64,000 nucleotides of DNA from Massilia litorea. Its GTDB lineage: Bacteria; Pseudomonadota; Gammaproteobacteria; Burkholderiales; Burkholderiaceae_D. Below are positions 37,571 to 48,946 of this stretch, piece after piece. The DNA lies in the NCBI RefSeq assembly GCF_015101885.1, contig NZ_CP062941.1, positions 1,178,001-1,242,000 of the forward strand. The letters run 5' to 3'. The translations under genes were made by a program, and so were the position numbers. Below the pieces are notes generated by a model. That model was not told the DNA's origin. It searched no databases and saw only the letters and a list, made by a program, of their open reading frames with translations. Positions within the stretch are counted from its first letter, which is position 1. Every line of letters starts with the position of its first letter.

Positions 37571-40500
37571 TCATGCCGCGAGTTCGATCTTGTCGTTCGC
37601 TTCTTCCATGCTGCTGTTGTGCATTTCTTCCAGCGCGCGCTTGTAGTCGGTCGGGAAGACTTTTACAAATTTGCCGCGGCTGTTGGCCCAGTCGTCGAGC
37701 AGGTTGCGGGCGCGGGTGCTGCCGGTATATTTAAAGTGGCGTTCGATCAGGCGGCGCAGGATGACTTCGTCCGATTCGCGGTCGGTACCGCGGCTCTGGC
37801 TGTGCCAGCCCGAAACATCGCCCTGCTCTTTCGTCGAGACGACGCGCTCCAGGTTGACCATGGTCGTGTTGCAGCGTGAAGCGAACTCGTCCTTCGGATC
37901 GTAGACATAGGCCACGCCGCCCGACATGCCGGCCGCGAAATTGCGTCCGGTCTCGCCCAGCACCACGACCGTACCGCCGGTCATGTATTCGCAGCCGTGG
38001 TCGCCGCAGCCTTCCACCACCGTCGTGGCGCCCGAATTACGGACGGCAAAACGTTCGCCGGCCACGCCGTTGAAGAAGGCTTCGCCCGAAATCGCGCCGT
38101 ACAGCACGGTGTTGCCGACGATGATGTTGTCCACCGCCCAGCCGCGGAATTCCGTATTCGGGCGCACGATCACGCGGCCGCCGGACAGGCCCTTGCCGAC
38201 GTAGTCGTTGCCTTCGCCCACCAGGTCGAGCGTGATGCCGGCTGCCAGGAAGGCGGCCGCCGACTGGCCGGCCGTGCCCTGCAGCTGGATGTGGATGGTG
38301 TCGTCCGGCAGGCCGGCGTGGCCATAACGCTTGGCCACTTCGCCCGACAGCATGGTGCCGACCGTACGGTTCACGTTACGCACCGGAGAAATGAACGAGA
38401 CGCGCTCGCCCTTCTCGAGTGCCGCTTTCGCCTGTGCGATCAGTTTATGATCCAGCGCCTTGTCCAGGCCGTGGTCCTGCTCACCGGTATGGAACAGGTT
38501 GTGCGGCGAGTCGGTCTTCGGCTGATAGAAGATGTTCGAGAAGTCCAGGCCCTGCGCCTTCCAGTGCGTGATCGCCTTCGATTTATCGAGCAGGTCCGAG
38601 CGGCCGATCAGTTCGTCGTAGGTGCGGATGCCGAGCTGGGCCATCAGCTGACGCGCTTCTTCGGCGACGAAGAAGAAATAGTTAACAACGTGCTCCGGCT
38701 TGCCCTGGAACTTGGCGCGCAGCACCGGATCCTGGGTGGCGACGCCGACAGGACAGGTGTTCAGGTGGCACTTGCGCATCATGATGCAGCCTTCGACCAC
38801 CAGCGGGGCGGTGGCGAAACCGATTTCGTCGGCGCCGAGCATGGCGGCGATCACGACGTCGCGGCCGGTCTTCATCTGGCCGTCGGCCTGGACGCGGATG
38901 CGGCTGCGCAGACCGTTCAGCACCAGCGTCTGCTGGGTCTCGGCCAGGCCCAGCTCCCATGGCGTGCCGGCATGTTTGACGGACGACAGCGGAGAAGCAC
39001 CCGTGCCGCCGTCATGGCCGGCAACGACCACGTGGTCCGCTTTTGCTTTCGACACGCCCGCAGCGACGGTACCGATACCGACTTCCGACACCAGTTTCAC
39101 CGAGATCGAGGCGTTCGGATTCGCGTTTTTCAGGTCGTGGATCAGTTGCGCCAGGTCTTCGATCGAATAGATGTCGTGGTGCGGCGGCGGAGAGATCAGG
39201 CCGACACCCGGCACCGAGAAGCGCAGGGAGGCGATGTACTCGGAGACCTTGTGGCCCGGCAGCTGACCGCCCTCTCCCGGTTTCGCGCCCTGCGCCATCT
39301 TGATCTGGATCTGGTCGGCCGAACTGAGGTACTCGGCGGTAACGCCAAAGCGGCCCGAGGCAACCTGCTTGATCTTCGAACGCAGCGAATCGCCTTCTTC
39401 CAGCGGAATGTCGACGGCCACGCGGTCGGCACCGATCACGGATGCAAGGGTCTCGCCCTTGCTGATCTTGATGCCCTTGAACTCGTTCAGGTAACGGCGC
39501 GGATCTTCGCCACCCTCACCCGTGTTCGACTTGCCGCCGATGCGGTTCATGGCAATGGCGAGCGTCGCGTGCGCTTCCGTGGAGATCGAACCGAGCGACA
39601 TCGCGCCGGTGGCGAAACGCTTGACGATCTCTTTCGCCGGCTCGACCTCTCCCAGCGGAATCGCTTTACTTGGATCGATCTTGAACTCGAACAGCCCGCG
39701 CAGCGTCAGGTGACGGCGGCCCTGCTCGTTGATCAGCTGGGCGTACTCTTTATAAGTATTGAAATTGTTGGCACGGGTCGAGTGCTGCAGCTTCGCGATC
39801 GCATCCGGCGTCCACATATGGTCTTCGCCACGTACGCGGAAGGCGTATTCGCCGCCCGTGTCGAGGGCATTGGCCAGCAGCGGGTCGGCGCCGAAGGCGA
39901 GACTGTGCAGGCGCAGCGCCTCTTCCGCCACTTCGAACAGGCCGATCCCTTCCACGGTCGACGAAGTGCCGCGGAAATATTTATCCACGAGCGATTTGTT
40001 CAGGCCGACGGCCTCGAAGATCTGGGCGCCGCAATACGACATATAGGTCGAGATGCCCATCTTCGACATCACCTTCATCAAACCCTTGCCGATCGCCTTG
40101 GTGTAGTTGTAGCAGGCGACGTCCGGCGCCATTTCGTGCGGCAGATGCTGGGCCAGATCGGCCAGCGTTTCCAGCGCCAGGTAGGGGTGGACGGCTTCCG
40201 CGCCGTAACCAGCCAGCAGCGCGAAGTGGTGGGTTTCGCGGGCCGAACCGGTCTCCACAACGAGGCCGGTCGAGGCGCGCAGGCCGCGCACCACCAGGTG
40301 CTGGTGGATGGTCGACGTTGCCAGCAGCGCAGGAATCGCCACGGTCTCGCTCGAGACGGCACGGTCCGAGATGACCAGGATGTTGTGGCCGGATTTCACG
40401 GCGTCCACTGCTTCCGCGCACAGCGAGGCCAGCGAGGCTTCGATGCCCTCCTTGCCCCAGCTGACCGGGTAGCAGATGTTCAGTTCATACGATTTGAACT

Positions 40501-42292
40501 TGCCGCCGGTGTGCAGGCTGATGTTGCGCAGGCGCGCCATGTCGTCGAAACCAAGCACCGGCTGCGACACTTCCAGACGCATCGGCGGATTGACGTTGTT
40601 CGTGTCCAGCAGGTTCGGTTTCGGACCGATGAAGGACACCAGCGACATCACCATCGCTTCGCGGATCGGGTCGATCGGCGGGTTCGTCACCTGGGCGAAC
40701 AGCTGCTTGAAGTAGTTATATAAAGGTTTCAGTTTGTTCGACATGACCGCCAGCGGCGAGTCGTTGCCCATCGAACCGGTCGCCTCTTCGGAGAGGACCG
40801 CCATCGGCGCCATCAGGAATTTCAGGTCTTCCTGGGTATAGCCGAAGGCTTGCTGGCGGTCGAGCAGGGAAATCGCCGCTTTTTCGCCCTGGGCCGGGGT
40901 GTCTTTCATCCGGTTTTGTGCCAGCTGCGATTCGGACAATTTGATTTCGTTGAGCTTGATGCGCACCGACTTGATCCACGCCTTATATGGCTTGGCGTTG
41001 GAATAGGTGTCCTTCAGTTCCTTGTCGTCGATGATGCGGCCCGCTTCCAGGTCGATCAGGAACATCTTGCCTGGCTGCAGTCTCCACTTCTTGACGATGC
41101 GCGATTCCGGGATCGGCAGCACGCCCGACTCGGACGCCATCACGACCAGGTCGTCTTCGGTCACGACATAGCGCGCCGGACGCAGGCCGTTGCGGTCCAG
41201 GGTGCCGCCGATGTGGCGGCCGTCCGTAAACGCCATGGCGGCGGGGCCGTCCCACGGCTCCATCATCGCGGCGTGGTATTCGTAGAAGGCCTTGCGGTTC
41301 TCGTCCATCGACGTGTGGTTTTCCCAGGCTTCGGGAATCATCATCATCATCGCCTGGGCGATCGGGTAACCCGCCATCACGAGCAGTTCGAGCGCATTGT
41401 CGAAGCAGGCGGTGTCCGACTGGCCTTCGTAAATCAGCGGGAACAGTTTATTCAGGTCCTCGCCCAGCACGGCCGACTTCATCATGCCTTCGCGGGCACG
41501 GGTCCAGTTGAAGTTGCCTTTGACGGTATTGATTTCTCCGTTGTGGGCGATCAGGCGGTACGGGTGGGCCAGCGGCCACTCCGGGAAGGTATTCGTCGAG
41601 AAACGCTGGTGCACCAGGGCCAGGGCCGAAACGCAACGCGGATCCTGCAGGTCCTTGTAGTAAACGCCGACCTGGTCGGCCAGCAGCAGGCCCTTGTAGA
41701 CGATGGTGCGTGCCGACATCGAGGGCACGAAGAATTCCTTGCCGTGCAGGAGTTTCAGGGCCTGGATGGCGTGGCCCGAGGATTTGCGGATGACGTACAG
41801 CTTACGCTCGAGCGCGTCGGTGACCATGATGTCCGGTCCGCGGCCGATGAAGATCTGGCGGATGACCGGTTCCTTGGCGCGCACGGTAGGCGACATCGGC
41901 ATCGCTTCGTCGACCGGTACATTGCGCCAGCCGAGGACGACCTGCCCTTCGATGCGCACGGCGCGCTCGATTTCCTGCTCGCAGGCGATGCGCGAGGCGT
42001 GTTCCTTCGGCAGGAAGACCATGCCGACGCCATATTCGCCGGGTGGCGGCAGCTCGACGCCTTGCTTCGCCATCTCGTCGCGGAAATACTGGTCGGGGAT
42101 CTGGATCAGGATGCCGGCACCATCGCCCATCAGCGGGTCGGCGCCGACGGCGCCCCGGTGATCCAGGTTTTTCAGGATCAACAGCCCCTGATCGATGATC
42201 GAATGGCTTTTGTTGCCCTTGATATGGGCGATGAAACCGACACCGCAGGCATCGTGTTCATTGGCAGGATCGTATAAACCTTGGGCAATCAT
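37571..42292 (-). CDS. gltB: Glutamate synthase (NADPH) large subunit
   Basis: The protein has 1573 residues from ATG 42292. The propeptide [15 protein letters not shown] precedes Cys16 (CGVGF), which becomes the N-terminal nucleophile of the glutaminase domain. The FMN-binding synthase domain and the 3Fe-4S cysteines [12 protein letters not shown] follow, then the C-terminal beta-helix GXGXG domain. An upstream in-frame start would place 25 unrelated residues before the propeptide. It is the main ammonia-assimilation enzyme with gltD. Confidence 0.96.
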   Translation of the reverse strand: MIAQGLYDPANEHDACGVGFIAHIKGNKSHSIIDQGLLILKNLDHRGAVGADPLMGDGAGILIQIPDQYFRDEMAKQGVELPPPGEYGVGMVFLPKEHASRIACEQEIERAVRIEGQVVLGWRNVPVDEAMPMSPTVRAKEPVIRQIFIGRGPDIMVTDALERKLYVIRKSSGHAIQALKLLHGKEFFVPSMSARTIVYKGLLLADQVGVYYKDLQDPRCVSALALVHQRFSTNTFPEWPLAHPYRLIAHNGEINTVKGNFNWTRAREGMMKSAVLGEDLNKLFPLIYEGQSDTACFDNALELLVMAGYPIAQAMMMMIPEAWENHTSMDENRKAFYEYHAAMMEPWDGPAAMAFTDGRHIGGTLDRNGLRPARYVVTEDDLVVMASESGVLPIPESRIVKKWRLQPGKMFLIDLEAGRIIDDKELKDTYSNAKPYKAWIKSVRIKLNEIKLSESQLAQNRMKDTPAQGEKAAISLLDRQQAFGYTQEDLKFLMAPMAVLSEEATGSMGNDSPLAVMSNKLKPLYNYFKQLFAQVTNPPIDPIREAMVMSLVSFIGPKPNLLDTNNVNPPMRLEVSQPVLGFDDMARLRNISLHTGGKFKSYELNICYPVSWGKEGIEASLASLCAEAVDAVKSGHNILVISDRAVSSETVAIPALLATSTIHQHLVVRGLRASTGLVVETGSARETHHFALLAGYGAEAVHPYLALETLADLAQHLPHEMAPDVACYNYTKAIGKGLMKVMSKMGISTYMSYCGAQIFEAVGLNKSLVDKYFRGTSSTVEGIGLFEVAEEALRLHSLAFGADPLLANALDTGGEYAFRVRGEDHMWTPDAIAKLQHSTRANNFNTYKEYAQLINEQGRRHLTLRGLFEFKIDPSKAIPLGEVEPAKEIVKRFATGAMSLGSISTEAHATLAIAMNRIGGKSNTGEGGEDPRRYLNEFKGIKISKGETLASVIGADRVAVDIPLEEGDSLRSKIKQVASGRFGVTAEYLSSADQIQIKMAQGAKPGEGGQLPGHKVSEYIASLRFSVPGVGLISPPPHHDIYSIEDLAQLIHDLKNANPNASISVKLVSEVGIGTVAAGVSKAKADHVVVAGHDGGTGASPLSSVKHAGTPWELGLAETQQTLVLNGLRSRIRVQADGQMKTGRDVVIAAMLGADEIGFATAPLVVEGCIMMRKCHLNTCPVGVATQDPVLRAKFQGKPEHVVNYFFFVAEEARQLMAQLGIRTYDELIGRSDLLDKSKAITHWKAQGLDFSNIFYQPKTDSPHNLFHTGEQDHGLDKALDHKLIAQAKAALEKGERVSFISPVRNVNRTVGTMLSGEVAKRYGHAGLPDDTIHIQLQGTAGQSAAAFLAAGITLDLVGEGNDYVGKGLSGGRVIVRPNTEFRGWAVDNIIVGNTVLYGAISGEAFFNGVAGERFAVRNSGATTVVEGCGDHGCEYMTGGTVVVLGETGRNFAAGMSGGVAYVYDPKDEFASRCNTTMVNLERVVSTKEQGDVSGWHSQSRGTDRESDEVILRRLIERHFKYTGSTRARNLLDDWANSRGKFVKVFPTDYKRALEEMHNSSMEEANDKIELAA

Positions 42293-42365
42293 TGGGACTC
42301 TCCACAGCTTTTTCAGGGGTTGAAGGCCGAGAATAGTGCAATGCAACAAAGACGGCAAGGAGAAC

Positions 42366-43336
42366 AATGGGGGTCAGAGTCGAATTAATTCGGCTATTTG
42401 ATCTGCATGGCATAAATAGGGACAGGTACAATGTCGTAAAAATCAGCGCGTTCAGTCATTTTTTATTCGACAGACGCCCATCAAGAAAGCAACAAATTGC
42501 TTTGCTTAAAACGTGTGCAGTAGATGATTGCGCGTTCCGGCTGCAAAACCGAACGCGCGGGCGTCAAGGCTGGCTCGCCGTCGAGGAAGGTGTTTTGAAT
42601 GGGCGGCCGCGCTTAGCCGGCAGGATGCGGCGCTGGGTCTGACGTTCGAGTTCAAGTTTAAATGCGTGCGAGCCGAGGGGCTGGCCCTTCTGGACGGCGT
42701 TCGCGACCTGTGCCAGCTCGTCCGCACCGATGCCCTGCTCAACCAGCTCGATATACGCCGCTTCGCGCTGGAAGGGCGTGTTGCCCAAGCCCCAGAACAG
42801 GGCGTGATCGGTGACGACGGGGTCCGCATGCACGCCGGCATGGTGGCGATAGCTCGACCACGGATAAGCGGCCGGCTCGCCTGCCTCTCCCTCGCGCAGT
42901 GGCGCCAGCTCGATGAAGCGGCTGCACATCAGGATGTGGCGGTCGGATTCGACCACGGCGGTACGAAAACGCCCTTCGAACAGCCCGCCGGCGCGCGCGT
43001 ATTTGCTGTTGTACCAGGGAACATACAGGCGGCCGAGCTTTTGCATCATCGCCGCCAGGCCTTCTTCCGTTTCGGGCGTGGCCAGCAGGTGCAAGTGGGT
43101 CGGCAACAAGGCGTAGGCGTGGATCGCGACTTTGTAGAAGCGGGCGGCTTCGGCCAGCCAGCCGAGGAAACGCTCGTAATCCTCGGGCTCGCGGAAGATG
43201 CGCTGGCGGTCGTTGCCGCGCTGGAGGATGTGGTGGGCTTGCTTGGGGAGGATGAGGCGGGGTTGGCGGGCCATGGTGCACAGTCAGGGAACAGATGGCC
43301 GTATTTTAGCGCGGCACCCTGACCATGTCCCCCATT
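42366..43336 (-). mobile_element. RAYT unit with short terminal inverted repeats
   Basis: AATGGGGG at 42366-42373 recurs inverted at 43329-43336 and brackets the RAYT gene, the left end continuing GTCAGAGTCGA and the right end ACATGGTCAGGG. Sequence inside the left end (42374-42530) is AT-rich and non-coding. The limits are tentative. Confidence 0.5.
42564..43274 (-). CDS. REP-associated tyrosine transposase (RAYT, IS200-like Y1)
   Basis: It has 236 residues. The opening MARQPRLILPKQAHHILQRG and HUH motif THLHLLATP define a Y1 transposase of the RAYT group; YNSKYARAGGLFEGRF contains the likely catalytic Tyr and the usual G-x-x-(F/W)-x-G-R-F. The C-terminal tail KRGRPFK is basic, as in many RAYTs. 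RAYTs mobilise REP palindromes, and several REP-like palindromes occur in this window. The frame is complete. Confidence 0.9.
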   Translation of the reverse strand: MARQPRLILPKQAHHILQRGNDRQRIFREPEDYERFLGWLAEAARFYKVAIHAYALLPTHLHLLATPETEEGLAAMMQKLGRLYVPWYNSKYARAGGLFEGRFRTAVVESDRHILMCSRFIELAPLREGEAGEPAAYPWSSYRHHAGVHADPVVTDHALFWGLGNTPFQREAAYIELVEQGIGADELAQVANAVQKGQPLGSHAFKLELERQTQRRILPAKRGRPFKTPSSTASQP

Positions 43337-43379
43337 TATTTAACTGCCGCGGATTCGCGCATTGACTTTGTCCCGATTT

Positions 43380-43477
43380 GTAGGGGTCATCGTGGCCAAT
43401 GGCCGCGGTGGCGGAATTACCGGGCATGCCCGGTGAACCCGGCATCGAGGCCACTGGCCTCGATGCCTCCTACGCCA
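43380..43477. repeat. Cluster of palindromes upstream of the RAYT gene
   Basis: Contains GTAGGGG-TCATCGTGGCC, the perfect 16-bp palindrome ACCGGGCATGCCCGGT (43418-43433) and the 12-bp perfect inverted repeat GGCATCGAGGCC-ACT-GGCCTCGATGCC (43440-43466), ending TCCTACGCC. The outer GTAGG/CCTAC pair marks it as a compound element of the GGGGCCATCGTG subfamily. It overlaps the 3' end of the response regulator gene. Confidence 0.7.
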
Positions 43478-44150
43478 AGGTAAACCCTGCCGACAGGCTA
43501 TACCCTTCGCCATACGCGCTGCGCAGCGGCAGCTCCTGCCCCAGCACCGTCCTCGTCTTCTTGCGCAGGCGATACACCAGCATGTCGACGCGGCGGCTGG
43601 CATCCGGATCGTCTCCCCCCATGCCGGCCACGATGGTGGCGCGGGGGACCGGGCGGGTGTTGATCGTCAGCAGGTGCAGGAAATTGAATTCCTTCTCAGT
43701 CAGATCGATCACCTTGCCCATCAGCTCGAGCTGGCGCGCACTCACGCGCAAGGTCCATTTCACGGGCGCCGGGGCCGGTTCGGCGGGGCGCACGCGGCGG
43801 CCCAGCGCTTCGATGTGGGCCGCCAGTTCCGGGAACTTGATCGGTTTCGTCAGGTAATGGTCGGCGCCGAGCTGCAGGCCGAGGATGCGGTTGTCGAAGG
43901 CCACGCGTCCGGTCAGCACCAGCAGGCCGATTTCCGGGTACAGCTGGCGCATGCGCGGGATGACCGTAAAACCGTCTTCGTCTGGCAGGCCCAGGTCGAG
44001 CACGACCACGGCGGCAGGGGTGCGGGTCAGCGCGGCCCACATCTCGCCGGCCGAGGTGGCAATGGTGACGTCATGCTCGAGTTCGCGCAGGAAATCGGCC
44101 ATGTCCCCGGCGTAATCGCCGTTGTCTTCCACAATCAGTATCTGCGTCAT
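43470..44150 (-). CDS. OmpR/PhoB-family response regulator
   Basis: The protein has 226 residues from ATG 44150 (MTQILIVEDNGDYAG). The receiver shows the acidic pair ED, phospho-acceptor Asp in VVLDLGLPDEDG and Lys in YLTKPIKFPEL. The C-terminal winged helix (DLTEKEFNFLHLL ... VDMLVYRLRKK) binds DNA. The recognition segment differs from classic PhoB, so targets are unknown. It lies 16 nt downstream of the histidine kinase. Confidence 0.93.
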   Translation of the reverse strand: MTQILIVEDNGDYAGDMADFLRELEHDVTIATSAGEMWAALTRTPAAVVVLDLGLPDEDGFTVIPRMRQLYPEIGLLVLTGRVAFDNRILGLQLGADHYLTKPIKFPELAAHIEALGRRVRPAEPAPAPVKWTLRVSARQLELMGKVIDLTEKEFNFLHLLTINTRPVPRATIVAGMGGDDPDASRRVDMLVYRLRKKTRTVLGQELPLRSAYGEGYSLSAGFTLA

Positions 44151-44166
44151 TGTTTTACCGCGTTTT

Positions 44167-45348
44167 TCATTGTGTATTGCCAGATGGTGGCAGGGCCATT
44201 GCCGCGAACGGCGCCGGATTATCGGTGCTGGCGCCCTGGCGCGCAAGCAGCTTCGCGGCGCCGGCCACCGGCAGCCAGATACGGAACTCGGCGCCACCGT
44301 CGCTCGGGGTGACCAGGCTCAGCACCCCGCCATGCACTTCGACGATCGAGCGCGCCATGTACAGGCCCAGGCCGCTGCCCGGCATGCCGGCGGCGTTGCG
44401 GCCACGATAGAACTTGTCGAACAGGTGGGGTTGTTCGTCTTGCGGCACGCCGGGACCGTGGTCGCGCACGGCCAGTTCGATGCCGCTTGCCGCCAGGCGC
44501 CCGACCAGTACGACCGGAGACGTTGGCGGCGAATACGCGATCGCATTATCGATCAGGACCTTCAGCGCCAGGCGCAGGCCTTCCGGATCGCAACGCAAAG
44601 TTTCGGGCAGTTCGTGCGCCTGGATGCTGGCCACGCGCCCGGCCGCGCGCAGCTGAGCGGCACCCTCTTCCAGCAGGGTGCGCGGGGCCACCGTGGTCGG
44701 CTGGCGTTCGCTGCCGATGCCGGCCATGCGCTCGGGAGAGAGGTAATCGTCGAGCATGCCGATCAGGCGGTCGGTGGCCAGCGCGATCTTGCGGTAGCGT
44801 GCGCGCGTCGGCTCATCGGCCAGGGTGCAGGTGGCCTCGAGGCGCTGGATGGCGCCGTCGATGGTCGACAAGGGGGTGCGGAATTCGTGGTTCAGCATGC
44901 TGGCGAAGCGTTTTTGTTCGGCTTCGCGCAGGCGTCGCGGCGACAGGTCGCGCACCAGGCCGACCAGCGCCGCCGGCTGCCCGTCTTCACCGCACAGCAG
45001 GGAAGAGATGATTTCGACCGGTACCGGATAGCCATGCGCGCCCTGCAGTTCGGTTTCGCGCACCAGGCGCAGGCGGCTACGGTCGCCCGCGCGCAGGCGT
45101 TTCACGCGTTCCGGCAGCCCGGCGCACAGCGCCGCCAGCGGCCCGCCGCTCTGGAAGCCGGCAGTCACCTCATCCGGGGTATAGCCGATCAGTTGTTCGA
45201 TCGATGGACTGACATAGCGCAGCTCGCCGCTGGCGCAATCGATGCTGAAGGCAATGTCGCCGCCGATCTCGGCGATCACGCGGAACTGCTCGGCCAGCGC
45301 CAAGCCGGCATGGCCGGAACAGTCGGTGCTGGCGCTGCGGTTCATCAA
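44167..45348 (-). CDS. Soluble PAS-domain sensor histidine kinase
   Basis: It has 393 residues with no transmembrane segment, so it senses a cytoplasmic signal. A PAS domain (residues about 20-130: ELRYVSPSIEQLIGYTPDEV) is followed by a PAC-like segment, HisKA with the phospho-His in MLNHEFRTPLSTID, and HATPase_c with DNAIAYS, DHGPGVP and GSGLGLYMARSIVE. It forms a two-component system with the following regulator. The PAS ligand cannot be predicted. Confidence 0.92.
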   Translation of the reverse strand: MMNRSASTDCSGHAGLALAEQFRVIAEIGGDIAFSIDCASGELRYVSPSIEQLIGYTPDEVTAGFQSGGPLAALCAGLPERVKRLRAGDRSRLRLVRETELQGAHGYPVPVEIISSLLCGEDGQPAALVGLVRDLSPRRLREAEQKRFASMLNHEFRTPLSTIDGAIQRLEATCTLADEPTRARYRKIALATDRLIGMLDDYLSPERMAGIGSERQPTTVAPRTLLEEGAAQLRAAGRVASIQAHELPETLRCDPEGLRLALKVLIDNAIAYSPPTSPVVLVGRLAASGIELAVRDHGPGVPQDEQPHLFDKFYRGRNAAGMPGSGLGLYMARSIVEVHGGVLSLVTPSDGGAEFRIWLPVAGAAKLLARQGASTDNPAPFAAMALPPSGNTQ

Positions 45349-45557
45349 ACACCTTCCAAAAAATAAGGGAGATCAGGCGCTCCAGGCGGGCGCCGCCAAA
45401 GAGTATATAGCCGAGAACGCCTTCCTGTACAGGCGGGGGTGTTGCAGCGCTGACGATTGATTAAAGTTGCCCAACTGGTCAATTTGTTCAATATGTTTGA
45501 ATGTACCGTCATTCTTGCCGAATTCTATTCAGCACGCATGAAAATGTCGGAAAAGGC
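45349..45557. other. Intergenic region, kinase promoter side
   Basis: The stretch between the kinase start and the SNF2 terminator holds no recognisable gene. It is AT-rich near 45460-45530. Promoter elements for the leftward kinase gene must lie here but no near-consensus box is evident. Confidence 0.4.
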
Positions 45558-45584
45558 AAAAAAAATGCCCGCCGAAGCGGGCAT
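45558..45584 (-). terminator. Rho-independent terminator of the SNF2 helicase gene
   Basis: On the minus strand ATGCCCGC, loop TTCG and GCGGGCAT are followed by eight T (A run at 45558-45565). It lies 23 bases beyond the helicase stop. Confidence 0.9.
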
Positions 45585-45606
45585 GACCGGTCCTGCCGGG
45601 CTTGTT

Positions 45607-48600
45607 TTATTGCTCGTCGAGCGGGGCGAAGATCGCCTGCAGATCTTCCTGGGTCAGCGCCATCTTCTGCGACTCGCCTTCGGCCAGGATCGACTGCGCC
45701 AGTTCCGACTTTTTCTGCTGCAGCAGCTGGATCTTTTCTTCCAGCGTGCCCTTCGCGATCAATTTATACACGAACACCGGCTTGTCCTGGCCGATGCGCC
45801 AGGCGCGATCGGTGGCCTGATTTTCCGCCGCCGGGTTCCACCACGGGTCGTAGTGAATGACGGTATCGGCCGCAGTCAGGTTCAGGCCGACGCCACCCGC
45901 TTTCAAACTGATCAGGAAAATCGGCACTGCGCCCTGCTGGAAGGCGGCGACTTGCGCCGAGCGGTCGCGCGTTTCTCCGGTGAGGAGGGCGTAGCGGATG
46001 CCGCGCGCCGCCAGTTCTTCCTCGATCAGCGCCAGCATGCTGGTGAACTGCGAGAAGACCAGGATCTTGCGGCCCTCTTCCAGTAAATCGTCGACCATCT
46101 GCATCAAATCGGTCAGCTTGGCGGAGATGGCTGCCGTGTTCTTTTTCGACGGCATCGCTTTTACCAGGCGCGGATCGCAGCAGACCTGGCGCAGTTTCAA
46201 TAATGCTTCCAGGATCACGATCTGGCTGCGGGCTACGCCCTTGCGGTCGATTTCCTCGCGCACCTTCTTGTCCATCGCCAGGCGCACGGTTTCGTAGAGG
46301 TCGCGCTGGGGGCCGGTCAGCTCGACCCGGCGCACCATCTCTGTCTTCTCCGGCAGTTCCTTGGCGACGTTATCTTTCGTGCGGCGCAGCAGGAAGGGAC
46401 GGATACGGCGATTGAGTAACATGCGCCGCACCGGATCGTCCTGGCGTTCGATCGGGTGGCGGAATTGCGTATTAAAAGCTTTTTCCTCGCCCAGCAGGCC
46501 GGGCAGCAGGAAGTGGAACTGCGACCAGAGTTCGCCCAGGTGGTTTTCCAGTGGCGTGCCGGTCAGGCACAGGCGGTGGTTCGCATCCAGCGAGCCGGCC
46601 GTCTGCGCCGCTTTCGAGCGCGTATTCTTGATGTAGTGCGATTCGTCCAGGATCACCAGGTGGTAATGGTGCTCGCGCAGCTTTTCCTCGTCGCGCGGCA
46701 GCAAGGCGTAGGTGGTGAGCACGATGTCGGCCTGTTCGATCTGGTCGAACATGTCCACTCGTTCTTTGCCCTGCAGTAGCAGCACTTTCAGACTCGGGGC
46801 GAAGCGCGCGGCTTCTTCCTGCCAGTTCGTCATCAGGCTGGTCGGGGCGATCACCAGCGCCGGGCTGGTCAGGCGACCTGCCTCTTTTTCGGTCAGGATG
46901 TGCGCCAGGGTCTGCACGGTTTTACCGAGACCCATGTCGTCGGCCAGGATGCCGGCCAGGTCGTATTCACGCAGGAATTGCATCCACGACAGGCCGTCGA
47001 GCTGGTAGTCGCGCAGGGTGGCCTGCAGCCCGGCAGGCGGCGCCACCTTTTTGACGGAACCGAACTGGCTCAGCTTGCGGCCGGTCTCGCGCAACTGCTC
47101 GCCGCCGAACCAGCGCATCTCGACGCCGCGCGCGAGTTCCTCCAGGCGGCTCGCGTCCAGCGTCGACAGGCGCACGCGGTTCTTGATCTTGTCATTAAAA
47201 TACAGCTCACCCAGCGTCGCCAGAATCGGTTTGACGCGCGCCCATGGCAGGGCGACCCGGAGACCTTCCGGCAGGGTCGCCAGCATCTGGTCGGTTTCAC
47301 CATGGGCGGCGAGCACGGCCGGGTCGAAGTCAAGCGGGGCGTTGCGGATCAGCTGCACCAGCACCGGCAGCAGCGGCACGCGCTTGCGGTTGACGACGAT
47401 GCCCAGTTCCAGCTCGAACCAGGCTTTACCGGCTTCTTCCGGCTCGTCGATCTCGGCATACCAGTCTTCCACCGGCACCACGTCATAGCGGTACTTGTTC
47501 GATTTTTGCAGGTGCCAGCCGGCATCCGACAGCGCATCGAGATCGTTTTCGGCAAAACGCAGCCAGTGCGCCTGGCTCTCCAGCTGCACCGCGCCGGCCA
47601 GGCTCGAGAGCGGCGTGGTCGCCGGTTTGCGGAAACCCAGTTCGGTCAGCTTGTCGAGCGCTGCAGCTTCGGCGGCGGCATCGCGGTCGATGATTTCGGT
47701 GACGTCGCCGATCTGGCGCACCACGCGCTGTGAAGGGTCGAAGGAGACGCGCTGGCCGTCGTAATCGAAGGACAGCACAGCGAAATCATGCCAGCGCGGC
47801 GCACCGCTGTCGGCCAGCGACACCGAATCGAGCAACAGGAAGGGTTGCGGCTTGACGTCATTGCGCAATCGTTGGGTCAGCGGCTGCGGCAGCGGCATCA
47901 GTTCCTGCAGGCCGTGGGCCAGCAGCAGTTGCGACACGCGTTTCTTGTCGTTGCCGGTCAGGACCGGCGCTTGCGCCACCAGCGCCTGCAGTTCGGCCAG
48001 CGAGATGTCGACCCCGCCGCGGTTCAGGGACAGGGGGCCGCAAGACAGGTTGTCGATGTACCACGGCGGATCGGTCGGCAGCATGTAGTCGATCAGGTCG
48101 GCGCCCGGGTGATTCGCGCCGTTCGCCGGTTCCACCGACCAGCCGAGCTTGGCGGCACGGCCCTCGTCGCGCCATGCCAGGTTCGCCTGGCGGATGGGGC
48201 CGGCCTGCAGCGGATACAGCAAGCCGTTCGTCATGTCCGACCAGGAATTGGCCCACAACAGTTTGCCCTGACGCAGCAGGAGGTCGAGCAGGATGGCGCC
48301 GACTTTGCCCTTGGGCTCGGTCGCGCTGGTGCTTTGCGAGGCGCCGCTGCGCATGGCGATGAAGAAGCGTACCAGGTCTTCGTCCTCGCCCTCCAGGTAG
48401 GCGGGCGGCGCCGACAGCAGCGAAAACACTTCGTTCACCGGGCTGGCGGCGGCGACTTCACCGTTCGGGCGCAGGCGCGCCTTGCACAGGCAGACGGCGA
48501 CGTGGCGGCCGCCACTGGTGGGCGCCATCACATACACGAATTTATATTGAACGGCCTTCGGATCGGCGACTTCGGCGCTCAGCTTCGGTTGCGGGTGCGC

Positions 48601-48723
48601 CGCCGCCTCGACCCGTTGCAGCCAGGTCGTCACCGGTGCGGGCAGTGCGGGCGCGCGGGCCGGCGTCGCGCGCGGTGCCGGGGCATCGTTCGCGTGTTCG
48701 CGTGGGAAATCAACTGTGTGCAT
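45607..48723 (-). CDS. SNF2-family DEAD/DEAH helicase
   Basis: The protein has 1038 residues from ATG 48723, preceded by AAGGA. The N-terminal 550 residues are a bacterial-specific region of unknown role. The Swi2/Snf2 ATPase follows: Walker A DDMGLGKT near residue 595, DEAH-like DESH near 691, then motif V/VI in the C-terminal RecA lobe ([28 protein letters not shown]). Such HepA/RapA-like or SNF2 proteins remodel protein-DNA complexes, but here no RapA-specific RNAP-binding part is recognised. It is divergent from tex, with a 223-bp shared promoter region. Confidence 0.88.
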   Translation of the reverse strand: MHTVDFPREHANDAPAPRATPARAPALPAPVTTWLQRVEAAAHPQPKLSAEVADPKAVQYKFVYVMAPTSGGRHVAVCLCKARLRPNGEVAAASPVNEVFSLLSAPPAYLEGEDEDLVRFFIAMRSGASQSTSATEPKGKVGAILLDLLLRQGKLLWANSWSDMTNGLLYPLQAGPIRQANLAWRDEGRAAKLGWSVEPANGANHPGADLIDYMLPTDPPWYIDNLSCGPLSLNRGGVDISLAELQALVAQAPVLTGNDKKRVSQLLLAHGLQELMPLPQPLTQRLRNDVKPQPFLLLDSVSLADSGAPRWHDFAVLSFDYDGQRVSFDPSQRVVRQIGDVTEIIDRDAAAEAAALDKLTELGFRKPATTPLSSLAGAVQLESQAHWLRFAENDLDALSDAGWHLQKSNKYRYDVVPVEDWYAEIDEPEEAGKAWFELELGIVVNRKRVPLLPVLVQLIRNAPLDFDPAVLAAHGETDQMLATLPEGLRVALPWARVKPILATLGELYFNDKIKNRVRLSTLDASRLEELARGVEMRWFGGEQLRETGRKLSQFGSVKKVAPPAGLQATLRDYQLDGLSWMQFLREYDLAGILADDMGLGKTVQTLAHILTEKEAGRLTSPALVIAPTSLMTNWQEEAARFAPSLKVLLLQGKERVDMFDQIEQADIVLTTYALLPRDEEKLREHHYHLVILDESHYIKNTRSKAAQTAGSLDANHRLCLTGTPLENHLGELWSQFHFLLPGLLGEEKAFNTQFRHPIERQDDPVRRMLLNRRIRPFLLRRTKDNVAKELPEKTEMVRRVELTGPQRDLYETVRLAMDKKVREEIDRKGVARSQIVILEALLKLRQVCCDPRLVKAMPSKKNTAAISAKLTDLMQMVDDLLEEGRKILVFSQFTSMLALIEEELAARGIRYALLTGETRDRSAQVAAFQQGAVPIFLISLKAGGVGLNLTAADTVIHYDPWWNPAAENQATDRAWRIGQDKPVFVYKLIAKGTLEEKIQLLQQKKSELAQSILAEGESQKMALTQEDLQAIFAPLDEQ

Positions 48724-48946
48724 TGGGTCCTTGACCTGTATAAAAAAAAGACAACAACCACCATTATCTCTCATACGGGCACTTCAGTTTTGTTCGGAAT
48801 CGCACGCACCTGAGAAATCTTTACAAAACGAAACGCCGTACCACATCGACGTTTCGCATGTTCGGCAGGGACTGTCAAGACTGGCGCTTCGTCCCCGTTT
48901 GCGTAACACTGCCCGCCTGACTCACGCGCTTCCATTACGGATTTCC

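Noticed and set aside
37997..40723. 908-codon plus-strand frame opposite gltB
   Set aside because: Shadow of gltB; composition is dominated by His, Arg, Gly and Val as expected for antisense of GC-rich coding DNA.
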